A stretch of DNA of 64,000 bases from the NCBI GenBank assembly GCA_017607445.1, contig JAEVHH010000003.1:5022001-5086000 (forward strand), written 5' to 3'. The notes beneath the pieces were generated by a model. It was not told the origin of the DNA, made no database searches, and saw nothing but the letters and a program-made list of their open reading frames with translations. How positions within the stretch are numbered: the first letter of the stretch is position 1; each line of letters begins with the position of its first letter. A program made the position numbers and the translations under genes. Shown in pieces: positions 44,521 through 56,953 of this stretch. Source of the DNA: Histoplasma ohiense. Lineage: Eukaryota; Ascomycota; Eurotiomycetes; Onygenales; Ajellomycetaceae.

Positions 44521-45970
44521 CATAAGTTTGAACTTTCATTCTTTGAGACATTGTATGATCACTAGAAGCTCCTTGTTGTAGATCTTGTAGTTGCATTCAG
44601 TGAGTGACATCTTTTTCAAAATGAAGATATAGAGTTGTAGAATATTTTTGTTATCATATTGCATCAGTGCTTCATCTACTACATAATCTGAGATGTCTGT
44701 TTCAAGAATTGTATGCTTATTCAGATCAAATGATTGCAGCATTGAGGTGCTTGTGAACATATACTTCAGCTTTTTGAATGCTGCATCCACTTCATCAGTT
44801 CATTGGAACACAGTGTCTTTTCAGATCAGATTCATCAGTGATTGTACAATATCAGAGAAGTCTTTGATAAATTTTTGATAGAAGTTGACAAATTCTAGAA
44901 AGCTTCTAGTCTCTTTTATCAAGACTGATGCCTCTCAGTTGAGGATTGCTTCCATCTTCTTAGAATCCATGCATATGTCTTTTTCAGCTTCAATGATGAA
45001 TTCTAGATAGATTATAGATTTGATCTCAAAGTTGTATTTGTCAATGTCCACTTGCAGTTCAGCTTTTCATAGACAGTCAAGCACTTGTCATACATGCTTA
45101 CAATGCTCAGTAAGTGATTCATCAGTGAAGATCAGAATATCATTCATGTACACTGAGGTGATCTCATTGAGCAGGTCTTGTAGAGCTCAGTTAATGTATT
45201 TCTGGAACATGCTTGAGGCATTCACTAATTCAAAGAGGATCACTGTCCATTCATATAATTCATAATGTATATGAAAAGCAGTTAGTCATTTGTCACCTTC
45301 ATTAATCCTTATCTTATAGAAGGCTGCAGAGATGTCAAGCTTCATAAATCATTTTGCTTTTTCTACTTATTTGAGTGTTTCATTGATGAGTGAGAGAGGA
45401 TATCAGTTCTTCTGCATAATCTTGTTGAGTTCTCAGTAGTCAATGCAGAATTGTAAGTCTTCTTCTGATTTCTTCACAAACAGTACAGATGCTGCAGTGG
45501 ATGAGTTGCTAACACAAATGAAGTCTTTGTTCAATAGTCTGTTGAGCATTTTTCATAGAACAAGAAGCTCATTGTGTGATATACTGTAGAGAGAATCTCA
45601 GAGTGATTGTGGGTTCTTATCATTCTTCTTGATAAGCTCAATCATATGATCTATACTGGGTTCTCAGTGAGAAGAAAGCTTTTCAGCTTCTTTTTCATTG
45701 AATACATCTGCAAAGTCTTTGTATGATTCAGATAGTTCTTTGCATAGTTTCTTGAGATCTTTGAGTTCTAGCTTTTCTAATGCTTTTTTGATATCCATCA
45801 TACTAGCAGTGAACACTTGGACATTCTTCTTCTCATGCACTTGGCAGATTAGTAGTTTGTATACTTTCACTGATATCTGAGTGAGATCAGTGGTTCTATC
45901 AACATTCTTCTTGTAAACACAGTCATCTTCTGGGAAAATAAGATAGCAGTTGCATGCATTCAACAAGGTT
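44521..45970 (-). pseudogene. Reverse transcriptase and RNase H remnant (element 2)
   Basis: Minus strand. The RNase H domain begins in 44,790-44,536 (FDLNKHTILETDISDYVVDEAL). The RT lead-in is in 45,966-45,664 (FADVFNEKEAEKLSSH). Confidence 0.83.
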
Positions 45971-46290
45971 TCAAATTCTGTGAGTCATGATAGATCAAGT
46001 ATTAGATCATACTCAAGGTCTTGTATTTCATATACATATACATTCTTTTTCTTGTGTCCTTCTACATCAACATTAAATCTTATCATGTTGTAGAAGGTGA
46101 ATTCTCTGAGGCTGTCAAATTCACTGAGCTTATACAGTTTGAGAAAGAGAATATGCTGGAGCTTATACTTCTCAACCAGCTGAGTGTCTATAAGAGCATA
46201 GTGAAGGAAACCACTGTCTATTATTGCTTGTATATTGACTAAGCTATTTACAATGATAGAGATTATGATTGCATTCACTTGCATCTTCTG
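45971..46290 (-). pseudogene. Aspartic protease remnant (element 2)
   Basis: Minus strand. IIDSGFLHYALIDTQL holds the D-S-G active site, and 99 codons are open to LEYDLILDLS. Confidence 0.82.
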
Positions 46291-47440
46291 CTCAAATCTT
46301 CAGCTAGCTTTCTGCTTCTTGAGCTTTCATTCATATTTTAGAGTGAGAGCTTGTCTTTTCTCTGTTCTTGTCTATCCACAGACAACACAGTGTTTACACA
46401 CATGGGGGGTTTACTCAGAGTGATTATATTCAGACATTGATTTGTGAAGTGCTCTGACTTGTTGCAGTGTATGCAGACTTCTCTGACAATTCAGTTGATG
46501 ATATTCTTCTCTGAGACATTGAGAATCCTCAGATGATTTGCATTTATATGTGAGACTCAGTTCATTGATTCTGATTCAGAGGTAGAGAGTGCTGCAGAGC
46601 AGTTCAGAGCATACACATTTGTTTGATGAAATTCTCTGCAATTTTGAAGCACATGAAACTGAGACAGATCATTGTTCAACAGATGAAGATCAGCACAGAA
46701 TTTGCTGTATATTGAGAGCTTCAAACACTCTACACTTTGATTATGCAACTGAAAGTTCAAGTTCTTGAACAATATGTTGATCTTGACAATGTTGTCTCAG
46801 TCTTGCCCATCTGCTTCTAGGAGTTTGCAATTGAATTTAGAAAGATAAATTGTCAACACAATATTCATCTGATGAGTTTGATTAAACCAGTCTAACATCT
46901 TGACTTGAAGTGTAGAATCAAGAAAGAGAGAGTTGAGTTGTTGAAAGACTAACTCTGATGTACACTGATGGTTCTGACAATGGCTCATTCAGAGTTGGAA
47001 TTTTGCTAACACATCACCATTCAATCTGCTATGGATATACCACACTTGATTGGATAGTGAGTCTATTGCTCATTCATCAATGTTCAATTTGATGTTCACT
47101 TTTGACTTCCACACAAGATAGAGTACTAGATCTCTCTCATATTTGTCAAGAATTGAAAGCTTCTCTCTTGGAGACTTTTTGTGAGATGTGAGTGTAGAAG
47201 AAATAGTGAACACAGAAGTGTTCATCTCAGCAAGTTGTTGTTGCAATTCAGTCATCTGTAGTGTCTGCTGCTGAAGAATGCTTTGTAGATCTAAGTTATC
47301 ATCCACTGCATTTGAATGCAGTAGATGTTTGTAGAATTGCTCATAGTTCATTTCAATATCTAAAAACATATAATAAAAAAAAAAAAAAAATACTTGTAGA
47401 CACTCAGTTCTCTCACAGACACTATTCACAGTGTTGCAGT
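46291..47440 (-). pseudogene. gag remnant with CCHC knuckle (element 2)
   Basis: Minus strand. It starts near 47,360 (MNYEQFYKHLL) with a Gln-rich coiled-coil segment (LQQQTLQMTELQQQL), then SPREKLSILDKYERDLVLYLVWKSK. The knuckle at about 46,435-46,476 keeps all ligands (CIHCNKSEHFTNQC). A poly-T/A run (47,373-47,390) lies at the 5' end. Confidence 0.83.
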
Positions 47441-47723
47441 GCTAAGCTTGATCAAGCTTCTTTATGAATGCTATTCACAGTGTCACAGTTCATAGACACT
47501 CAAGTCTTGTAGAACACAGTCAATTATGTTTCAGACACTTAGACACAACAGTCTATATAATTAATGATGAAGACACTCAGACTCATGAGGGATCTCTTGT
47601 AATGACTAGACACTCAGGCCTGTAAATGACACACTTGAGTGTAAGAACTGGTAACAATGTACTCAGATGTAAGAACTAATAATGAAGCACTCAGATCTTA
47701 AACACAGAAGAATCAATTCATAA

Positions 47724-48257
47724 TATAACAGACATACTTTGATTAACAATTTGATACTATTCTAATTACAGATTATGAATTGATTAAGAAAAGAAAGAGA
47801 AAAGAAATCAGAAGAAAAGATCATACAAAGAGGATTCTTATAGAGGAAAGTTCAGAGTGGAAGAATATCAGAAGCTGCTCCACAGTGAAGTGCAGAGTGG
47901 AAGAATATTAAAAGATACACATAAGAATTGTTAGAAGCTACACAAGCACAGAATGTGGGATGAGGGAATCATTGAGAGCTACACAGAAGAATCATTAGAG
48001 ACTACACAAGCACAGAACACAGAGCAGAAGAACATAAGAAGCTACACAGAAAAATCATTAGAGACTACACAAGCACAGAGCACAGAGTGAAAGAATGTTA
48101 AAAGCTACACAGAAGAATCATTAGAAACTACACAAGCATGGAGCACAGAGCAGAAGAACATCGAGGGTTACACAAGATCACAACAGTCAGAAACAAGTGA
48201 GTGCAGAAGAGGAGTTGATTGTGTAAGTTAATTACTAACAGATGCTAACCCATCACA
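47724..48257 (-). repeat. 5' LTR of element 2
   Basis: 534 bp. It starts TATAACAGACATAC, so even the terminal TG has become TA. Confidence 0.88.
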
Positions 48258-48262
48258 AAGAG

Positions 48263-50000
48263 ACTCTGTGCATCTTCCACAGCTCTCTTCTCTATTCTTC
48301 ACACTTCTCTTCTGCTTCCACTGTCTTCATCAAAACATAATTTCACACACAAGTACTGTACAACACAATCTGATTTGTCAGTTATTCATCTGTCACACCC
48401 CTTGCTTGAAGCAAGTACAAGACTTTTAGCAATCTTACACATTCTCTGAATTCTGCTGTTGTTTATACTGATTGTATTGAGTGTATATTATACCCCTTCT
48501 TGTCTCTTTTCTACAATTTTTATTCTAACTTTCATAGATGAAATTGTACAGAGTCTCTGTGTTGTTGAGATTATAGTAGACAAAGATTCTCACATCATAT
48601 TTACTTACATCAACTTCTGCATTGTTCCTCTGTCTTCATGTGCTTTCAGTTTATCAGACAAGTGCCTTCATCCTCTTTGTTGACAAATGACTTTTGACTT
48701 GATCATTTGTAGAAAGAAGATATGTGTTCAAGATAGTCTGAACAGCAACATGACACTTTTTTATATCTGCAGTGAGTATACATCTGTTTCTTGTGCTGAT
48801 TATATGAGAAGCAAAGAGTCATTTCAATTTTGTATTCTGTCTTCTGCATATAATTGTTCTGTCAGCTGCTCTCATCTCTGCTGCAACTGTCTCTGAAGCT
48901 TCAAGAGAAGTTTCTGTTTCTTCAGTAAGTGTATACTTTTTTCTTCTCATTGTGATGACTGTTAATATTCTACAGTTACTTCTGATGTCACTCTGTGTAT
49001 GTCTATCTCTGCTCTTCTCTCAGATTCTTTCACAACTCATTCATTTTTCTTCATTTTCAATTCCACTTCTCTTCTTTCTTTTCTTTCTTCAACTTTCATT
49101 GAGTGAGCATTCATCACTTATTCTTGTAGAAGCTCAGATGTTCACTCAACTGCTCTGCTCATTTCTTTCTCATTCTTCCTTCTTCTAATCAGTTTTTCTC
49201 TGTATATACATATCCATCATTTTGTTAATCTCTCTGCAAATCTCTTCATTGAAGATATCAAATTGATGCATCAGACTCTGTGCAAGATGAAGGCATGCAC
49301 TGCACTTCTACACACACATCTTGAGATTCTGGAGTTCTTGATATAGACTGAGTTTTAGTTTCCCTTTTGTTGCATACAGATGTTTCTGAGGGTTGTTGAT
49401 TTGAATGTTTTCATTGATGTACATCTTTTCTTTTGTTTTTGCAACATTCATGTATTTTTAGAAGTTGGGTGAAGCTCTTGCAGCAGTCATTAGAGCTGTG
49501 TGTAAATAGATCTTTTTTCTGATTTCCTCTTTTTCCTTTCTTTTCTAGTCATTAATCTTACATGATCTTTTATCAGTTCTACATTTGATGATTAGATGTG
49601 GCAGATTTCATGTTTTCCAATGAGAGTCTTCTGCCTCTGTGTATTATACTGTCTCTCTTCACAAGCTCAGACAACTACAGTGAATGATCTATTGAAACTA
49701 ATCTTGCCTGATCTCTGAGTGTCTTCAGATGCTGAAATAGCTTGATTCAATGTGTCTGCTGATGTTTCTGACAGTTCATCCTCTGAAATCTCTGTGATTG
49801 AGTTAGTATAGACAGTTGAATCCTCTTCTGAATCTTTTTGTTTCTTGCAATCTGATTCATATGCTGATCAGTCATCTTAAATTCACCTCTGACTGCATTG
49901 CATCTGCTGTCTACATCACAATATCATACAGTCAGCAACAGTCTTGTCATTTATTGAGATGTGCTGTATATCTGTCTTTTCCATTTTCTTCCATTCTTTT
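48263..50000 (-). pseudogene. 3' coding-like region of element 3 beyond integrase, unknown
   Basis: Minus strand, downstream of integrase in the transcription direction. Pieces include LTIEKLREVREIINTYKSDD (near 50,080), a Lys/Arg/Glu-rich stretch near 49,100, and KKQKLLLKLQRQLQQR and LTEQLYAEDRIQN near 48,900-48,840, which look like coiled coil. Stops are largely TGA. No env, chromodomain or known accessory domain is recognised. It continues at 42,179-41,431. Confidence 0.45.
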
Positions 50001-50119
50001 TTGATTATTGTTGAGAGGTCTGAGTAAGTGATATCATCTGATTTGTAAGTGTTGATGATTTCTCTAACTTCTCTGAGCTTTTCTATTGTAAGCTCTCTTT
50101 TTTTCAATGCTGATGATAG

Positions 50120-51360
50120 TGCTGCAGATGATCACAGCTCATTGAGATTCTTCATCTTTATCTCTATAAAATGAGAGCTATTTATAAGATTGTGTAGAAC
50201 TTGTCCCTCTGGTTCTTTCAAAGTGTATGTTTCAAGAGGGTGTGATTTGAGGATTTTGTATGATTCAAACCATCTTGATTGAAACTTCTCAGGTCCTTCA
50301 TTTCATATGAGAACTCAAGTGCCCACAGTGAGGCTTGTTTCTTTCACTAGTGAGTTTTGTATTCTTTTCAATTGTATGATGTGGTTGAGCAGTAATTCAT
50401 TTGTTTTTGCTCAGATATGACTAACTTCTCTCATTCTTGATTTCATATTTGCAATCACTACCTCCTCTTCTATCTGCTTCTGTGTATCCCTCAGAATATG
50501 TGGATGCATCTCATAGAGCAGATAGAATGATGAGTGCTTTAAAACTGCATGCTGATGAACTTGTGTTGCAAATAATGTCTGTCTCAGATATTTGTCTCAT
50601 AATTTTGTGAGCTTCCCCACTAGATATTTCATCAGCATGCTGCCTAGTATTCTGTTTAAGTGTTCAACTTTTTCATTTGTATGAGGGTGATAGAGTGTTG
50701 TCATGCAATGCTTTGTCTGCAACTGCTTGACAAAGTGTCTCACAGCTTCTTCTACAAGGTTTGCACCATTATCTGTCAATATCTCACAGAGCATATCATA
50801 ATTGATGTAGATATCATTGTGTAGAAATTTAGCAATGATCTTCTTTGTCATCTCTGACACCACTCACATGATTGACCACTTTATGGTGTAATTGATTGCT
50901 GTTATTATTCAGTGGTTTTCATTTGACATTCATGACAATACCTCTATGAGATCTATTCTTCAATATTCAAATGATTTAATTGTATCTTCTATCTGATATT
51001 GTGCTCTCTCACACTTCAATTCTTGTCTTGCATTCTTTGAGACTTGGCAGTTTGGGCACTTCTGTGTGTATGCTTGGATATCTTCTTTCATGCTTGATCA
51101 GTATGCTCAATCTTTCAGAACATTCATAAGTTCTGAGCTCTTCAAGTGGCTGAACTTCTTGTGCATATGACTTACCAGATCTTGTTGAAACTGGGGCTCA
51201 AGATACAGTGTCTTCATGTAACTGAGATCATAGTAAAGCACAACATTCTTCTCTAACTTTGCAAGTTTGAATTTTGAAAGCATCTCTTCTATTACCTTCA
51301 CCAGATGTTTATCAGCCAATATACTCCCATTCTTCAAGCAGGTGATCATGGCTTTCAATC
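50120..51360 (-). pseudogene. Gypsy integrase remnant (element 3)
   Basis: Minus strand. 50,863-50,597 reads CEILTDNGANL, then TTLYHPHTNEKVEHLNR, the second Asp and the Glu region of the DDE core. The zinc-binding lead-in is near 51,170-51,100 (HMHKKFSHLKSSEL). The C-terminal barrel is near 50,330-50,190 (YKILKSHPLETYTLKEPEGQ). Confidence 0.87.
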
Positions 51361-52620
51361 ACTCTGCCTCATTACAATCTCTCAGTGCTGTTAGTGTGAA
51401 TTCTCTCTGTGCTGTGTTTGCTGAATCTTCTTCCATGAAGTCAGATCTACAACTTATGATATCTGATATGATAGCATTCACTTTCTTTCTGTATTTGATT
51501 TGAAGATTGTACATCTGGAACTCTGATATCCATTGTACTAGCTGCTTGAAGGATTTGATTGTTGTTTGCAAATAAATGAGGCTTTCATGATCAGTGATCA
51601 CTGTTGTTGTATGCTCATTGTTGATATATTGATCCCACAGATCTAGTGTGTGTTTGATTGCTAGAAGTTCCTTCTCATACACAGAATAGTTAAGCTCTGC
51701 ACCTGACAGCTTTCAGCCATCATACACTACTGAATGTAATTTATCATCCTCTCCCACTTGCAAGAGGGAGCATTCAATGGCTCATTCTGATATATTGGTT
51801 TCAATTGTGAAGAACTTTGTACAATCCAGTTGAACAAGCACTGAAGATGTTGTCATACATTTTCTAAGCTCAAGAAAGATCTTTTTGCAGAAGATGTTTC
51901 AGATGATTGAATGAAATTTCTTTTTACAAAGCTCAGCATCTGTCTCTTTAAGAAGATCTGACAATGAAGCAGCAATTTATGTGAAATCCTTTACAAATCT
52001 TCTGTAATAGAATATCAGTTCTAAAAATTGATGTATGTGGTGTACATTTCTAGACCTTGATCATTTTGCAATAACTTCTAGTTTTTTGGGGATTGGATGT
52101 ATGCAGCTCTCTTTCACAAGATGTCTCATGAACTCCAACTTCTTTGTATCAAACACATATTTCAATGATTTGATATAGAGCTTGTGCTCTGTCAGAGTTG
52201 TGAGCATCTGATCAATATGTTGTAGATGCTCTTTGTATGAGTTTGATAAGATTAAGATATTATCAAAATATACAAAGCATGATTGACTGTTCTGTTTTAC
52301 AAGAATTGTATTCATTATCATCTGAAAGGTTGCAGGGGTGTTTGTAAGCTTCATAGACATTGCAAGAAATTCAAACTTTTCTCATTGTGTGTTAAATACT
52401 GTTTTGAGTACTGATAGTTCATCTATATGAATCTGCCAGTATTCTGTGAGTAGATTAATCTTTGTCAAGTATCAGACATTTTCTATTGTATCTAGTTGTT
52501 GTTGGATTTGTGGTAGTGGATATCCATTCTTTATGGTGAGCTTATTGAGTGCTCAATAGTTGATGCACATATGCCATTCTTCATTTGACTTCTTAGTGAA
52601 TAGGACTGGAAAGCTTCATG
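51361..52620 (-). pseudogene. Reverse transcriptase and RNase H remnant (element 3)
   Basis: Minus strand. The RT box is YFDN at 52,259-52,270 (YFDNILIL), where the second catalytic Asp is Asn. KLTNTPATFQ lies just upstream. The RNase H segment is KELLAIKHTLDLW to ITDHESLIYLQT (51,682-51,500). Confidence 0.88.
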
Positions 52621-52699
52621 TGTTGGAGAATGATTGTATGAGATCTCTCTTCAACAACTCCTCTATCTGCTGCTGTAATTCCTTGAGATGTGTTTGTGA

Positions 52700-55190
52700 T
52701 AGAGGATATGTGTTGTGATTTATTGGTTTCACATTCTCTGTATCAATCTTGTGGATGAATTCTCTTTCAGACAGCAGAGAAGATGAGAGGTTCATTCAGA
52801 AGACCTTCTTATACTTTTCAAACAGTGTCTTCATATATGTTTTATTTTTTGAATCTTTCATGAACAGCAGTTCTTTTGTCTCAGATTCTTTTATGATGTA
52901 TAGAATGCTCTGAATTGAAGGTTTACACAGCACTTGCTTTGCTTGATATTGAGTGATGAGATTCAAGTCTTCTATCTCTGACATGCAGAATCTGCATCTC
53001 ATATTCATGAGTAAGATTGTATGAATTTGATTTTTATAATCTGTCAACTGTATGTAATATGTATGTCAATGGATTCAGAGATTGTACTTCTGAAATCAAT
53101 CAAGCCTCAAGATCAGATTGTATTCTACATTCAGAAGCATGCATATTCAGATACAGTAAGATCATCTCTTAAAGTGCAAGAGCATCTTTATTCTCATGAA
53201 TGAGATAAGATAATGATTGTTTGAAAGCTTTACTTGTTTAGATTCCTTCATTCATTATACACCAGACAATCATTTTAGTATATGATCATTAATATACTTT
53301 GTCAAAGCATCTGTGTTCAATAACATCTTTGCTGCCACTTCTCTTTTCTGTCTCAGATATTCTCTATACATCAGTGTATTCAGTTCTATAATGTTCAGAT
53401 GTTTGTCTGTTTTCTCTTCTACACTCATCTCTTCATCTCTCTTCTGTTTAGCTTTTGTAGAATTCAGAGGATCATCTAATGCAGACAATTCATCTATTTT
53501 GAAGATCTTTAGTAGTTGATCAGTGAGTGTCTCTGATTCTGTTGATTTCTCTAGTTTTTTGACTTCTTCTTTTGAGAGTGATTATGACAATCCCTTGCAT
53601 TATGATTCTGTCAGCTGCAGTGAAAGCATGCTCTGTGTTTGTGACATCAGACTACTCACTCTGACAAATTCTTCTTGAGGGGGTTTGAGACTTTCACAAT
53701 AGCATTGAGATCAATATTCATTGCATTCAGATATCTTGATGATGAAGTGATGAATATAGATATAAGTCTTCTTGCATTCATCTGTGTCCTCATCACTTGC
53801 TTTCACAGCTTGCTCATTTGTTTCCTTGAGAGTAGTGTTTTGTACATTTTCTCCATCATCTGTGACTGTAGATTAAGACACTTCCACTCAGTGTATAGAT
53901 CAGTGTCTAAGCTGTGTATGAAGATTTGTAGATAGAAGAGTGTCAGAAGCTCTTGATTCATCACAAGATAATGCAAGCTGAAATGAATGTAGTACAATGT
54001 GAGATCTCCTTCTTGCTTGCATTCTACAAAGCATTTGTAATATTTGTCTTTGATGTCTAGTTTCTTGAAGTTATGCAGAATCCATCTTGCAAAATCATTT
54101 CATTTCTATAATAATTCATACTTGTCAGACACTTCTGCATTCAACTTCTCAGCTGTCATTCAAAGAAATCTAGCTTTTCTCTTGAGAATAGATGCTGTGT
54201 GTAAGATCTGTTGTAATTCAGTGGATTGCTGTTCTGTGAGCTTGCATTTTATGTGATAGTGTGAATGCATCTGATTCAACCAGTTGAGAGTGGTGTCATT
54301 CTTACACTCATCATCAAAGTATGATGGATTAGATAGGTCATCTGACTTGATATATTTCATGATGATTGACATATTCTCAGAGAACACCATTCATGCTGTG
54401 TATGCTGGGTCAGAGTTATTAGATGAGATGTTGATATTTGAAGAGTTGATTAAACTATACAATGAGATCTTGAGTATTGCTGAATGTTTGATTTTGAGAT
54501 GTACATACTTCAGCTCTTGATGCAGATCAGTCATCTGAGTATCTCACTTGTTTCTGATATTTGTAAGACTATCTACAAAGTTCATAGCATTCACTGTTTG
54601 TTGCTGAGTGACTTCTGTATACTGATATTTCTTCTGCATCTCAAGCTCTGTTTGATAAAGATTATGCATTGTCAATATCTTCTTCAACAAGATGTTGTGG
54701 ATGAGAAGCTTGTCATTCTCAGATGTGAGAGCTGCTGCTCTGTGTACTGCTTCTTATAGATCTTTGAAAATCAGTTGCATTTCATTTGGTTCAGATACAA
54801 GGAATGAGTGTTGGTTGAAGATGTTCATGATGATTATCATTGATTGTATGCTTTTCTCTATATCTTAAGAATATTGTTTGTAGTTGATTTCTTGTTGATA
54901 TTTTCTTGATTGTATGACTGACTGACTTCTTCTTAAGCTTGTGAGTAGAGTGATTCTTTGAATCATTGTTCATCTCTACACTGTCTTTCTATGTCCTCAG
55001 CTCATCTCACATATGACAGTGAGTTGTCTGCTACCAATTTTGCAATTGGAAGTGTTTCAACTTCACTGCTCATTCATACAATCAAACTCTAGAGTGTAGA
55101 GATGACCACACTGGCATGATAACTACAACTCACATTGTAGATGGAATTATCACATTCTCAGAAGCATATACTCTCTTCAGTTTAGACATG
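52700..55190 (-). pseudogene. gag and protease-region remnant of element 3
   Basis: Minus strand between the 5' LTR and RT. Open pieces at 54,390-54,160, 53,997-53,803 and 53,488-53,270 are hydrophilic and helix-rich (DKHLNIIELNTLMYREYLRQKRE). I assign gag by position; no zinc knuckle or clear D-S-G protease box was found. The 83-codon piece at 53,047-52,796 probably bridges protease and RT. Confidence 0.6.
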
Positions 55191-55198
55191 CTATCAGA

Positions 55199-55344
55199 TG
55201 TAGTTCAAAGATTGCTTGAGCTGTTCAAAGCTTCTAAGCTTTGCAGCTCTTCTTATATGAATTAACTAGTGTGGTAGCATACACCATCCTTGATAATAAG
55301 AGGTGGCGTACGCCACGGAAGAATAATAAGCCGAAATTACCACA
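55199..55344 (-). repeat. 5' LTR of element 3
   Basis: 146 bp. It contains a perfect 14-bp palindrome GTGGCGTACGCCAC with intact CpG sites. Confidence 0.9.
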
Positions 55345-55693
55345 TGCTGAAGGAAATTATGAAGCTCAGCATTATCTTTGACAAGACTCTGATTCTCACT
55401 CATGAAGAGATGTTTGTAATTCATCTTGTTTTTGTACAAGACTATAGTTCTTAATTCTGATAGCTTGGAGATCAGAAGATTCAGTTCTTATTCTTGGAGA
55501 AAATACTTTGTAAACACTCAGACTTCTTCACAGCACTATCACAGTGATGTGACTTTGTAGAACTTTGGAAATTGTGGATGTTATCACAACAACACAGCTT
55601 TGTGGAGACTTGATAACTTATTCTTAACTTGGACACCTGGGTGCAATTGTAAACATAGAGCACTTGAGCTGACACAGATGAATCAATTTGTAA
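55345..55693 (-). pseudogene. gag 5' part and leader of element 1
   Basis: The part of element 1 beyond the inserted element 3. Minus strand, it corresponds to the Gln-rich start of gag and the leader of element 2. A conserved AATTGATTC lies next to the 5' LTR. Confidence 0.65.
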
Positions 55694-56093
55694 TATAATG
55701 AGTGTACTTCAATTAATGATTTAGCACTATTCTAAATACAGATTATGAATTGATTAAGAAAAGAAAGAGAAAAGAGATCAGAAGAAAAGGTCATACAAAG
55801 AAGATTCTTATAGAGAGGAGATCAGAGTGAAAGAATATCAGAAGCCACCCCACAGTGGAGCACAGAGCAGAGTACAGAGTGGAAGAATGTTGAGGATTAT
55901 GTGAAAGAATTGTTAGAACTACATGAGTGCAGAGTGTGAGGCAGAAGGGGTTACATGGAAGAATTGTTAAAGGCTATATAAGCGCGGAGTGCAATAACAG
56001 AGACAAGTAGATGTACGCGAGCGTGGGCATGAAATGTGAGGCAGAAGGGGTTGGTTGTGTAAGTTAACTACTAATGGGTGCTAACCCATCACA
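55694..56093 (-). repeat. 5' LTR of element 1
   Basis: 400 bp, TATAATGAG to CATCACA. It pairs with 36,337-36,736 and is followed by TSD TTCTT. Confidence 0.87.
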
Positions 56094-56098
56094 TTCTT

Positions 56099-56707
56099 GA
56101 ATATCTGAGCAGTATTTTTTTTATCTACATTCTCTGTGAGATCTGTCTCACATCTCTCTGAGTAGTGTGGAATGACAAGTGTGAATCTATTGACTGCAGA
56201 CAGCAGTGTCTTCAACCTCTGAATCTTGATCTTCAGATACTGCTGAGTTTCAGCTTCTCTTTTATATGTGATCATTGAGAAGGCTATTTATGAAGTCAGT
56301 GAGTGTCTCTTATTCATCATCTGAAGCCTTGTTGTGAAATGCATTTTGATCTCCTTCAGAGTTATCTGTAATGCACTTGTTTATTATTTTCTTATTATCT
56401 TCGCTTATTCTTACCTCTTTCCATTATACTCTCGCTACCGCTATTTCTATATATATATATATATTGATGTATGTATTTCACACATCTTCTTTCTCTTTCT
56501 TTTCTTTCTTAGTGATTAGCTATGCTATCTTATGCTACTACACTCTACAATATATTACTATTATCTCTGCTATGCTATAAACTATCTTCTACTGTTACTC
56601 TTCACACTGTCACTACATCTCACAGTTTCTAATCACTCAATCTTTGAGAGATGATTCATTGAGTAATAGTCATGATCTCTACCCACAGCATCCACTGTAC
56701 TTGTGCT
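56099..56707. other. Right flank of element 1, unclassified
   Basis: It should be the continuation of 34,531-36,331. A minus-strand open piece (56,275-56,096: REAETQQYLKIKIQRLKTLL) looks like coiled coil, but no family is recognised. A TA microsatellite lies at about 56,447-56,464. The last part resembles the sequence before hAT element A. Confidence 0.4.
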
Positions 56708-56907
56708 TAGACTGACCATGTGACTGTGTATGAGACTATGATCAATTTTAGTATTGATCTCATTCTCATATATTTTAGTTCTGATTTCATATATTGTTTT
56801 TCAAATCAGTCACTTTACACTGTTTGTATTATAGCTCTGATCTCATTTCACTGTTTATAAGAAATATTTAGATTTCAAATACTGTTCTTATCTTGATTTC
56901 TGAGTCA

Positions 56908-56953
56908 CAGTTCCATTTGATCCCATTTTACAAAATGGAATCAAATGAAATCA
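56908..56953. repeat. Decayed hairpin in hAT B'
   Basis: CCATTTGATCCCATTTT and AAAATGGAATCAAATG around AC, about 200 nt from the left tip. It is the counterpart of the perfect hairpin in A. Confidence 0.75.

Larger units (their letters stand above)
42185..48257 (-). mobile_element. Ty3/Gypsy chromovirus element 2 (6.07 kb)
   Basis: The LTRs 42,185-42,718 and 47,724-48,257 are 534 bp each and are flanked by TSD AAGAG (42,180-42,184; 48,258-48,262). Same family and gene order as element 1, on the minus strand, inserted in the 3' tail of element 3. It is the most complete chromovirus in the window but all genes contain stops. Confidence 0.93.
41285..55344 (-). mobile_element. Ty3/Gypsy element 3 (about 8 kb net), carrying nested element 2
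   Basis: The 146-bp LTRs (41,285-41,430 and 55,199-55,344; TGTAGTTC to ACCACA) are flanked by a 4-bp TSD TGCT. Joining the flanks restores the CTGCTGAAG present in the gag of element 2. Minus-strand order: gag, RT, RNase H, integrase, then about 2.4 kb of unassigned coding-like sequence. It is a different lineage from elements 1 and 2 (no chromodomain seen). Confidence 0.87.
36337..56093 (-). mobile_element. Ty3/Gypsy chromovirus element 1, carrying nested elements 3 and 2
   Basis: The LTRs 36,337-36,736 and 55,694-56,093 are both 400 bp and are flanked by TSD TTCTT (36,332-36,336; 56,094-56,098). Minus-strand order: gag, protease, RT, RNase H, integrase, chromodomain. A purine tract (AGAGAGGGATAA) lies beside the 3' LTR. 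Element 3 splits gag at 41,284/55,345. Net size is about 5.7 kb. Confidence 0.9.

Noticed and set aside
42185..48257. Reading the 36-48 kb region as two tandem chromoviruses sharing a middle LTR
   Set aside because: TSDs show otherwise: AAGAG flanks element 2 alone, and the partner LTR of element 1 is at 55,694-56,093 with TSD TTCTT.
56334..56580. Hydrophobic membrane-like plus frames near 56,400
   Set aside because: T-rich, TA-microsatellite-containing sequence between transposons produces such frames by composition.
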